64,000 nt of DNA, from contig NZ_CP135079.1 of assembly GCF_032121415.1 (NCBI RefSeq), positions 4,712,001 to 4,776,000 on the forward strand, given 5' to 3'. A program made the position numbers and the translations under genes. This document shows, piece after piece, positions 17,686-24,968 of the stretch (positions are counted from its first letter, which is position 1; the number at the start of each line of letters is the position of its first letter). The notes beneath the pieces are model-generated. The model saw only the letters and a program-made list of their open reading frames with translations. It made no database searches and was not told where the DNA came from. The DNA is from Streptomyces parvus (GTDB taxonomy: Bacteria > Actinomycetota > Actinomycetes > Streptomycetales > Streptomycetaceae).

Positions 17686-18528
17686 ATGGGTTCGACCATC
17701 TGCCCCAGCCGCTCGAACGCCGCTGACCTGGAGTGGACCGTGCTGCCCGCGGCGAAGACCACCTCCGAGCGGACCCTGGGCGCGGGTAATCGACAGGCCG
17801 CCACCAGGCAAGGTCGACTATTCTCCGAGGCGAGCGGGTCCGGTTTCGGCTCCGCCACATCGTTGGAGGAGGTGGGTCCGGTCACTGGGACCGACACAGG
17901 GACCGACGACGGCCGCGCACCCGAGACGCCCGCCGAGCGCAACGCGCGCTTCGAGCGGGACGCGCTCGGCTTTCTCGACCAGATGTACTCGGCCGCGCTG
18001 CGCATGACGCGCAACCCCGCCGATGCCGAGGACCTGGTACAGGAGACCTACGCCAAGGCGTACGGCTCCTTCCACCAGTTCCGTGAGGGCACCAACCTCA
18101 AGGCGTGGATGTACCGCATCCTCACCAACACCTTCATCAACTCGTACCGCAAGAAGCAGCGGGAGCCCCAGCGCAGCGCCGCCGAGGAGATCGAGGACTG
18201 GCAGCTGGCCCGGGCCGAGTCGCACATGTCGACCGGTCTGCGCTCGGCGGAGTCCCAGGCCCTCGACCATCTCCCGGACTCCGACGTGAAGTCGGCGCTC
18301 CAGGCGATTCCCGAGGAGTTCCGCATCGCCGTCTATCTCGCCGATGTCGAGGGCTTTGCCTACAAGGAGATCGCGGACATCATGGGGACTCCCATCGGTA
18401 CGGTGATGTCCCGGCTGCACCGCGGCCGTCGCCAGCTGCGCGGCATGCTGGAGGACTACGCCCGTGAGCGCGGGCTCGTCGCGGCCGGTGCCGGTGACTC
18501 GGACGATCGGAAGGGCTCGGCCTCATGA
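17686..18528 (+). CDS. sigR: ECF sigma factor SigR, thiol-oxidative stress
   Basis: 280 residues from the ATG at 17686. The conserved short form probably starts at the GTG at 17872 (VGPVTGTDTG..., 218 residues). In S. coelicolor a constitutive promoter makes stable sigma-R, and the inducible upstream promoter makes an N-terminally extended unstable form; this gene keeps that arrangement. Region 2 includes LDQMYSAALRMTRNPADAED and AWMYRILTNTFINSYRK. Region 4 includes AIPEEFRIAVYLADVEG and GTPIGTVMSRLHRGRRQL. It directs thioredoxin and mycothiol genes under disulfide stress. The stop overlaps the rsrA start (ATGA). Confidence 0.96.
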   Translation: MGSTICPSRSNAADLEWTVLPAAKTTSERTLGAGNRQAATRQGRLFSEASGSGFGSATSLEEVGPVTGTDTGTDDGRAPETPAERNARFERDALGFLDQMYSAALRMTRNPADAEDLVQETYAKAYGSFHQFREGTNLKAWMYRILTNTFINSYRKKQREPQRSAAEEIEDWQLARAESHMSTGLRSAESQALDHLPDSDVKSALQAIPEEFRIAVYLADVEGFAYKEIADIMGTPIGTVMSRLHRGRRQLRGMLEDYARERGLVAAGAGDSDDRKGSAS

Positions 18529-18845
18529 GCTGCGGAGAGCCGCACGAGACGGATTGCTCGGAGGTCCTCGACCATCTCTACGAGTTTCTCGACCGGGAGA
18601 TGCCCGAGGGCGACTGCACCAAGTTCGAGGTGCACTTCGAGGAGTGCTCCCCGTGCCTGGAGAAGTACGGCCTGGAACAGGCCGTGAAGAAGCTGGTCAA
18701 GCGCTGCTGCGGACAGGACGACGTCCCGACCGACCTGCGCTCCAAGGTGATGGGCCGGATCGACCTGATCCGGGCCGGCGAGGCCGTGCCCGATCAGGAC
18801 GTGACCGTGCAGGACACGGACCGGTCGGCGACCGCCGCCGAATAG
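18525..18845 (+). CDS. rsrA: Zinc-containing redox-sensing anti-sigma factor RsrA
   Basis: 106 residues, overlapping sigR by 4 bp. This is a ZAS-family anti-sigma factor. The zinc and redox residues are C11, H37, C41 and C44 (the HxxxCxxC motif in HFEECSPC), with further cysteines at 3, 31, 61 and 62. Numbering equals that reported for S. coelicolor RsrA. Disulfide formation between C11 and a CxxC cysteine releases zinc and sigma-R. Confidence 0.96.
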   Translation: MSCGEPHETDCSEVLDHLYEFLDREMPEGDCTKFEVHFEECSPCLEKYGLEQAVKKLVKRCCGQDDVPTDLRSKVMGRIDLIRAGEAVPDQDVTVQDTDRSATAAE

Positions 18846-18943
18846 TCACCCGAATGTGCTCATCGGATCCGTAGCGGCTCGGTGAGCCGCACACCTCGCT
18901 AGCGTGGCGCGTCCATCGACCATGCTGGGGGGCGAGCGCGGGC

Positions 18944-20863
18944 GTGAGCGGCACACCGGCGGCGGCGCGTGCCTGCATCCTGGCCGCCGTCCTCTGCGCG
19001 GTCTGCTGCACGCTTCCCGCGTACGCCCCCGACGCCCCGGTTCCCTGGGGCACGGTTGTGCTGTTGGCCGCACTCGGGCTCGGCTGCGCGGCGGCCGGGC
19101 GCCGCTCGCCGTCCGGCGGCCCCGGACTTCCCCCGCGCCCTGCTGCCCGCCTGCGCCGCGGCGGTCGCCTTCAGCCTGGTGCTGACCGCGCTCGACTCCC
19201 TCGTCCTCGCGGCGGCGGAACGCAGGCCCGTGCACCGCAGCGTGTACGGACTCCTGCCCCTCGCGCTCGGTCCGCATCTGGTGCACGCGCTCGCCGGGCT
19301 GATGACGGCTGTCCTGTGGCGGAGCCCGTACGGCCCGCTCTCCGCGCTCCTCGTGCTGCTCCCGACGCACCTCTCCTGCTGGGCGTTCGCGCAGTACCAC
19401 CGCGAACAGACCGCCCGCCGCGCCACCGTCCGCGCCCTGGTGCACGCCGTCGACATCAAGGACACCTACACCCGGGGCCACAGCAACGCGTCGGCCGGGC
19501 CTCCGTTCTGATCGCCCGTGAACTCGGCATGGACGAGCGCCGGGTGGAGGGGCTCCGGTTCGCCGGGATCCTGCACGACATCGGCAAACTCGGCGTCCCC
19601 ACCCGGGTGCTGCGCAAGGACGGGCCGCTCACGCCCGAGGAGCGGCGCGTCATGGAGCTGCACCCGGAGTACGGGCACGAGATCGTCCGGGGCATCGGCT
19701 TCCTGGACGAGGCCCGCGACGCGATCCTGCACCACCACGAACGGCTCGACGGCAGCGGCTATCCGTACGGGTTCAGCGGCTCGCGCATCCCCGAGTCCGC
19801 CCGGGTCGTGGCCGTCGCCGACGCCTTCGACGCGATGACCTCCACCCGCTCCTACCGCCGCGCCCGCCCGGTCTCCGCCGCGCTCGCCGAGCTGGAGCGG
19901 TGTGCGGGCAGCCAGTTCGACCCCCGGATGGTGGGGGCGCTGGACCGCGCCCTGCGCCGACACGGCTGGAGCGCCGCCGACGCCGCCGTCACGGAGCGCC
20001 GGGCGGCCGACCGCGCACGGGGCGCTCCAGGTGGTCGCCGTGGTGGCCGCCGCGCAGGCGCTCGCCGCCGTACCGCCGAGGGCGCGCGGCCGTCGCACGG
20101 ACGCCGACCGGGCCGCGCGCCGGACCCTGACCGTGGGCTTCGCGGCGCTCTGCTTCCAGCCGCCGTACGCCTCCGGGCAGGCCGAGCGCTGGTTCGGCGA
20201 CGGACCGTACTTCCCGCTGTTCCCGCTCGCGGTCCTGGCGCTGACCGCCCTCTGCGACGCTGTGCTCGCCGCCCTCCTGGTGCGTTCGGCGGCCCGCGCC
20301 GAGGGGCCCGGCGCCCTGCCCCCGTACGGATCGCTCCTGGTCGACGAGGTGCGCGCGCTCGCCGGGATCGGGACCGCCATCGGGGCGACCACGCCGCCCG
20401 GCCACGCCCGCCGGGTCGCCGCACTCGCCATCGCGGTGGGCCGGGAGCTGGGCTGACCGGGCCCCGGCTGACCGTCCTCGAACACGCCGCCCTGATGCAC
20501 GACATCGGCCAGCTCTCCCTCGTCGACCCGGTCGCCGGTGGGGCGACCGCCCGGCTGCCCGCCGCCGAGCAGCGCCGGATCGCCCTGCTCGGCGGGGCGG
20601 TGGTCCGCCGTACCGGGGCCGATCCGGAGGCCGCGGCGGTGGTGGAGCAGCAGGCCGATCCCTACCGGGAACAACCGCTCGCCGCCAGGATCGTCAGGAC
20701 GGTCAACGCATACGACGACCTGTGCGGGGAAGGCGTGGGCGGGCCGCTCGGGGCGCTGGAGCAGCTCAGGCTCGGCACCGGGCACGACCACCAGCCGCAG
20801 GTGGTCGAGGCGCTGGGACGCGTCCTGGCGCGGGGCGGTCTGACCCGGGCCGGAGCTGGGTAA
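18944..20863 (+). pseudogene. HD-domain membrane protein, broken by four frameshifts
   Basis: Coding sense alternates between two frames. The GTG at 18944 opens a membrane N-terminus (ACILAAVLCAVCCTLPAYA). It shifts near 19110, continues as ACAAAVAFSLVLTALDSLVL with an HD start (VDIKDTYTRGHS), then shifts back near 19490. There an HD-GYP-like core follows (GILHDIGKLG, HHERLDGSGYP, ADAFDAMTSTRSYR). It shifts again near 20015 into a second membrane region, and back near 20455 into a second HD domain (ALMHDIGQLS). The parent would be a two-HD-domain membrane phosphodiesterase-like protein of about 640 residues. Neighbouring genes are intact, so this is either a real pseudogene or local assembly error. 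Confidence 0.75.
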
Positions 20864-20955
20864 CCCATGGGTAATGAGCGGGCGTCCGGCCGGGCATGGT
20901 TGGATGCGAAAGCAGAGTGGATGACGAGGGTGTCCAGTCGGGACAGGCGGGAATC

Positions 20956-21951
20956 GTGAGGATCTTCGGGAAGGTACGGCATCGGCCGTCCGCCTCTTGG
21001 CGGCAGGCCACGGACCGCGCGTTCACGCTGATCGGCGACGGCCGGTACGAGGACGCGGGGGCGCTGCTGACGCGTGCGGCGGATCTGGAGCCCTGGCTCT
21101 CGGAGTCCTGGTTCAATCTGGCCCTGCTGCACAAGTTCCGGCACGACTGGGAGCAGGCCCGCGCGGCGGGCCTGCGGGCGGTCGCGTTGCTGGACCGCGA
21201 GTCCGGCGCCCCGGACTGGTGGAACGTGGGGATCGCGGCCACCGCGCTCCAGGACTGGCCGCTGGCGCGGCGGGCCTGGCAGGCGTACGGACTGAAGGTC
21301 CCCGGCGGCGGCCAGCACAGCGCGGCCACCACCGAGCCGACCGGCATGGAGCTGGGCAGCGCCGCCGTGCGGCTCTCGCCGGAGGGCGAGGCCGAGGTGG
21401 TCTGGGGCCGCCGGCTCGACCCGGCCCGGATCGAGGTGCTGTCGATCCCGCTGCCGTCCTCGGGGCGGCGCTGGGGCGAGGTCGTCCTGCACGACGGGGT
21501 GCCCAACGGCGAGCGGGTCACCGCGGCCGGGCCCGCGTACCCGGTGTTCGACGAGATCGAGCTGTGGGCGCCGTCCCCGGTGCCGACCTGGGTGGTGCTG
21601 CTGGAGGCGGCCACCGAGGAGGACCGGGACGCGCTGGAGAAGCTGGCATCGGACGCCGGGTTCGCCGCGGAGGACTGGTCCTCGTCCGTGCGCCTGCTGT
21701 GCCGGGCGTGCTCCGAGAGCCGGATGGAGAGCGACGAGGGCGACGGGGAGCACCTGGACCCGCACGACCACAGCGAGCCGGGCCACCCGGGACCCCTCGG
21801 CCACCGCACCGCCGGGGCCGGCGACCTCTGGGTGCCCGAGCGCGAGTGCGGTCTCGCCGCCCCCGCCGGACTGGTGCGCGGGCTGCTGGACGGCTGGGTC
21901 GCCGACAGCCCGGACAGCCGCGAGTGGCGGGATCTCGAAGAAGTCTGCTGA
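20956..21951 (+). CDS. TPR-repeat protein, unknown role
   Basis: 331 residues if the GTG at 20956 is used; an in-frame ATG at 20896 would add 20 residues. I prefer the later start because recognisable sequence begins RIFGKVRHRPSASWRQ. Two TPR-like hairpins occupy about residues 15-95 (GRYEDAGALLTRAADLEPW, SWFNLALLHKFRHDWEQA, WNVGIAATALQDWPLARRAW). A mixed domain with two CxxxC-like cysteines (LLCRACSES) and a His/Asp/Glu-rich stretch follows. There is no signal peptide. It precedes def by 75 bp on the same strand. Confidence 0.8.
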   Translation: MRIFGKVRHRPSASWRQATDRAFTLIGDGRYEDAGALLTRAADLEPWLSESWFNLALLHKFRHDWEQARAAGLRAVALLDRESGAPDWWNVGIAATALQDWPLARRAWQAYGLKVPGGGQHSAATTEPTGMELGSAAVRLSPEGEAEVVWGRRLDPARIEVLSIPLPSSGRRWGEVVLHDGVPNGERVTAAGPAYPVFDEIELWAPSPVPTWVVLLEAATEEDRDALEKLASDAGFAAEDWSSSVRLLCRACSESRMESDEGDGEHLDPHDHSEPGHPGPLGHRTAGAGDLWVPERECGLAAPAGLVRGLLDGWVADSPDSREWRDLEEVC

Positions 21952-22026
21952 CCGCTGCCCGTAGGCTGTAGGCGCACCGATCGCGGTGCGGTACCCCCAG
22001 GTTTTGCAGGAAGGCGTACGGCGGAC

Positions 22027-22665
22027 ATGTCGCAGCAGGAGACGGACGGGCGGATCGACGTGGACGACGAGGGGTTCGTCGTCGACACCGAGGACTGCGA
22101 GGAGCGCGAGGCGGCCTACCGTGCGCGCGGCACCTCGCGTCCGATCACGGTCGTGGGCAACCCGGTGCTGCACAAGGAGTGCAAGGACGTCACCGCGTTC
22201 GACGACGAGCTGGCCCAGCTGATCGACGACATGTTCGCCAGCCAGAAGACCGCCGAGGGCGTCGGCCTCGCGGCCAACCAGATCGGCGTGGACCTGAAGG
22301 TCTTCGTCTACGACTGCCCGGACGACGACGGCAAGCGTCACACGGGCGTCGTCTGCAACCCGGTCCTGGAGGAGCTGCCACCCGAGACGCGGGTGCTCGA
22401 CGACTCCAACGAGGGCTGCCTCTCGGTCCCGACCGCGTACGCCTCCCTCGCCCGCCCCGACTACGCGGTGGTGCGCGGCCAGGACGCCAAGGGCAACCCG
22501 ATCCGGGTCAAGGGCACCGGCTACTTCGCGCGCTGCCTCCAGCACGAGACGGACCACCTGTACGGCTACCTGTACATCGACCGGCTCTCCAAGCGGGAGC
22601 GCAAGGACGCGCTGCGGCAGATGGAAGAGGGCACGCCGCGCTACGAGACCGTCCCCAACGACTGA
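22027..22665 (+). CDS. def: Peptide deformylase
   Basis: 212 residues. All three deformylase motifs are present: GVGLAANQIG (about residues 78-87), EGCLS (about 135-139) and HETDHL (about 178-183). The Cys and two His bind Fe2+, and the Glu is catalytic. It removes the N-formyl group from nascent proteins. An acidic N-terminal extension of about 40 residues (IDVDDEGFVVDTEDCEE) precedes the catalytic fold and is seen in Streptomyces enzymes. It is tail-to-tail with the AraC-type regulator, 7 bp apart. Confidence 0.95.
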   Translation: MSQQETDGRIDVDDEGFVVDTEDCEEREAAYRARGTSRPITVVGNPVLHKECKDVTAFDDELAQLIDDMFASQKTAEGVGLAANQIGVDLKVFVYDCPDDDGKRHTGVVCNPVLEELPPETRVLDDSNEGCLSVPTAYASLARPDYAVVRGQDAKGNPIRVKGTGYFARCLQHETDHLYGYLYIDRLSKRERKDALRQMEEGTPRYETVPND

Positions 22666-22672
22666 GGACCCC

Positions 22673-23647
22673 TCAGGCGGCGTCGGCCGTGGCCGCCGGG
22701 CCCCGGAAGGTCCGGCGGTAGGCGTTCGGCGTCGTACCGAGCGTGCGCACGAACTGGTGCCGCAGCGTCGCCGCCGTGCCGAAGCCCGTCTGGCCCGCGA
22801 TCGTGTCGATCGTCCGGTCGGAGGTCTCCAGCAGGTGCTGGGCCAGCAGCACCCGCTGCCGCAGCAGCCAGCGGTACGGCGTGGTCCCGGTCTCCTGCTG
22901 GAACCGCCGGGCGAAGGTGCGCGGTGACATGTGCGCCTGCGCGGCCAGCTGCTCCACCGTCATCTCCCGGTCGAGGTGCTGCTCCATCCACGCCAGGGTG
23001 GCGCCGACGGTGTCGCAGGCGTTCCTGGGCAGCGGCCGGTCGATGTACTGCGCCTGGCCGCCGTCCCGGTGCGGCGGGACCACCATCCGCCGGGCGATGG
23101 TGTTGGCCGCGTCCTGCCCGTACTCCTGGCGGACCAGATGCAGGCAGGCGTCGATCCCGGCGGCGGTCCCGGCCGAGGTGATGACCGGGCCCTCGTCGAC
23201 GTAGAGCACGTCCGGCTCCACGATCGCCCTCGGGTAGCGGCGGGCCAGATCCGCCGCGTGCCGCCAGTGCGTCGTGCAGCGGCGGCCGTCCAGCAGCCCG
23301 GCCGCGCCGAGGACGTACGCCCCCGAACAGACGCTCAGCACCCGCGCACCGCGCTCCACGGCCCGGCGGAGCGCCGAGAGGGCCTCTTCCGGATACGTCC
23401 GGGCCATGACGTTGCCGCTCGCGGGGACGGCGACGAGGTCGGCCTCCTCCAGCCGGTCCAGGCCGTAGGGCGTGCTGATGGTGAAGCCCGCGTGGGTGCT
23501 CAGCCGGGGCCCCTCGGCGGAGACCACCGCGAAATCGTGCACCGGCAGCCCCTCTTCGCTGCGGTCGAGGCCGAACACCTCGCACAGCACGCCGAGTTCG
23601 AAGGGGTGGACCTCGTCCAGCAGCAGGACGGCGACATTTTGCAGCAT
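22673..23647 (-). CDS. nrdS: GlxA-type regulator (DJ-1/PfpI plus AraC HTH), probable NrdS
   Basis: 324 residues from the ATG at 23647. A DJ-1/PfpI domain covers residues 1-170 (NVAVLLLDEVHPFELGVLCEVFG; nucleophile-elbow-like VLSVCSGAYVLGAAGLL). An AraC-type double HTH follows at about 215-315 (MTVEQLAAQAHMSPRTFARRFQ, TIDTIAGQTGFGTAATLRHQFV). It is the third gene on the strand after nrdA and nrdB. In S. coelicolor the B12-controlled operon is nrdABS with an AraC-like nrdS, so I use that name with caution. A 305-bp gap with a strong hairpin separates it from nrdB. Confidence 0.8.
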   Translation of the reverse strand: MLQNVAVLLLDEVHPFELGVLCEVFGLDRSEEGLPVHDFAVVSAEGPRLSTHAGFTISTPYGLDRLEEADLVAVPASGNVMARTYPEEALSALRRAVERGARVLSVCSGAYVLGAAGLLDGRRCTTHWRHAADLARRYPRAIVEPDVLYVDEGPVITSAGTAAGIDACLHLVRQEYGQDAANTIARRMVVPPHRDGGQAQYIDRPLPRNACDTVGATLAWMEQHLDREMTVEQLAAQAHMSPRTFARRFQQETGTTPYRWLLRQRVLLAQHLLETSDRTIDTIAGQTGFGTAATLRHQFVRTLGTTPNAYRRTFRGPAATADAA

Positions 23648-23655
23648 GGAGTCAT

Positions 23656-23693
23656 TGTGGCAGTAATTTGATGCTGTGTGGCAGTGCTGCCAC
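23656..23693 (-). promoter_or_regulatory. Candidate AraC-type operator upstream of nrdS
   Basis: TGTGGCAGT occurs at 23656-23664 and 23677-23685, exactly 21 bp apart (two helical turns, the usual AraC spacing). The second copy is also half of the inverted repeat GTGGCAG-TG-CTGCCAC at 23678-23693. It lies immediately upstream of the nrdS start, suggesting autoregulation. Confidence 0.55.
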
Positions 23694-23728
23694 TGACCAC
23701 AATCCCCCGGGGGGACGAAGGTGGAGCC

Positions 23729-23938
23729 ATGAACCTCTTCCTGGACTACCTCGTCGTGACCGCCCTCCTCGCCCTCGTCCTCCTCCCCGCGGGCCTCGGC
23801 CTCGCGCGTGAGCGCCGCATCGACCGCCAGCTGCGCGACGCCGCGCGCAGGGAGGCGGAACCCACGGAAACGGAAAGCGCCGCGCGGCCTGTCACGGCCA
23901 CGCGGCGCCCTCACCTCAGGAGTTGGGCCAGGGTCTGA
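23729..23938 (+). CDS. Putative small membrane protein
   Basis: 69 residues from the ATG at 23729, preceded by GGTGGAG. One hydrophobic segment (LDYLVVTALLALVLLPAGLGLA, about residues 5-26) precedes a basic/acidic cytosolic tail (RERRIDRQLRDAARREAE). It is divergent from nrdS and antisense to the nrdB-nrdS gap. Its last 20 codons overlap a strong inverted repeat (23877-23908), so either the coding end is shorter in evolution or the hairpin serves the opposite strand. Real coding status is uncertain. Confidence 0.5.
   Translation: MNLFLDYLVVTALLALVLLPAGLGLARERRIDRQLRDAARREAEPTETESAARPVTATRRPHLRSWARV
23877..23908. terminator. Strong hairpin downstream of nrdB
   Basis: GCGCCGCGCGGCC (23877-23889) and GGCCACGCGGCGC (23896-23908) pair over 13 bp with one C-A mismatch and a TGTCAC loop. 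It is 44 bp past the nrdB stop on the minus strand. It would limit read-through from nrdAB into nrdS. Confidence 0.7.
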
Positions 23939-23951
23939 GGACCCCTCGGGT

Positions 23952-24968
23952 CTAGAAGTCGTCGTCGAACCCGACCGAGCCCTCGACGGCCACCTGGTAG
24001 GCGGACGGGCGGCGCTCGAAGAAGTTCGTCAGCTCCTGGACGCCCTGCAGCTCCATGAAGGAGAACGGGTTCTCCGAGCCGTACACCGTCGGGAAGCCGA
24101 GGCGGGCGAGCCGCTGGTCGGCGACGCACTGCAGGTACTCGCGCATCGACTCGGTGTTCATCCCCGGCAGCCCGTCGCCGCACAGGTCGCGGCCGAACTG
24201 CAGCTCCGCGTCGACGGCCTCCTTCAACATGTCGGTGACCTGCTGCTGGAGCTCGTCGTCGAAGAGGTCCGGCTCCTCCTTGCGGACGGTGTCCACGACC
24301 TCGAACGCGAAGTTCATGTGCATCGTCTCGTCACGGAACACCCAGTTGGTGCCCGTGGCGAGACCGTGCAGCAGGCCGCGCGAGCGGAACCAGTACACGT
24401 AGGCGAACGCGCCGTAGAAGAACAGCCCCTCGATGCAGGCCGCGAAGCAGATCAGGTTCAGCAGGAAGCGACGGCGGTCGGCCTTCGTCTCCAGCCGCTC
24501 GATCTTCTCGACCGAGTCCATCCACTTGAAGCAGAACTGCGCCTTCTCGCGGATCGACGGGATCTCCTCGACCGCGTCGAACGCCGCCGCCCGGTCGTCC
24601 GGATCGGGCAGGTAGGTGTCCAGCAGCGTCAGATAGAACTGGACGTGCACGGCCTCCTCGAAGAGCTGCCGCGACAGGTACAGCCGCGCCTCGGGGGAGT
24701 TGATGTGCTTGTACAGCGTCAGCACGAGGTTGTTGGAGACGATCGAGTCACCGGTCGCGAAGAACGCCACCAGCCGGCCGATCATGTGCTGCTCACCCGG
24801 CGACAGCTTCGCGAGGTCGGCGACGTCCGAGTGGAGGTCGACCTCCTCCACGGTCCAGGTGTTCTTGATCGCGTCCCGGTAGCGCTCGTAGAAGTCCGGG
24901 TAGCGCATGGGACGCAGGGTCAGCTCGAATCCCGGGTCGAGCAGGTTCTTGTCTCGGGTGGAGCTCAT
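23952..24968 (-). CDS. nrdB: Class Ia ribonucleotide reductase, small (radical) subunit
   Basis: 338 residues. This is the ferritin-like R2 subunit that houses the di-iron tyrosyl radical. Visible ligand segments are RQLFEEAVHVQFY and RDETMHMNFAFE, with the carboxylates and histidines of the di-iron site. The C-terminal tail EGSVGFDDDF is the expected acidic R1-docking peptide. The ATG at 24968 shares one base with the nrdA stop (TAATG), so it is translationally coupled. It is controlled with nrdA by the upstream cobalamin riboswitch. Confidence 0.95.
   Translation of the reverse strand: MSSTRDKNLLDPGFELTLRPMRYPDFYERYRDAIKNTWTVEEVDLHSDVADLAKLSPGEQHMIGRLVAFFATGDSIVSNNLVLTLYKHINSPEARLYLSRQLFEEAVHVQFYLTLLDTYLPDPDDRAAAFDAVEEIPSIREKAQFCFKWMDSVEKIERLETKADRRRFLLNLICFAACIEGLFFYGAFAYVYWFRSRGLLHGLATGTNWVFRDETMHMNFAFEVVDTVRKEEPDLFDDELQQQVTDMLKEAVDAELQFGRDLCGDGLPGMNTESMREYLQCVADQRLARLGFPTVYGSENPFSFMELQGVQELTNFFERRPSAYQVAVEGSVGFDDDF

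Noticed and set aside
20949..20975. Second sigma-R promoter before the TPR gene (GGGAAT motif)
   Set aside because: The base triplet 18 bp later is GGT rather than GTT, and the motif overlaps the start codon of the gene it would serve.
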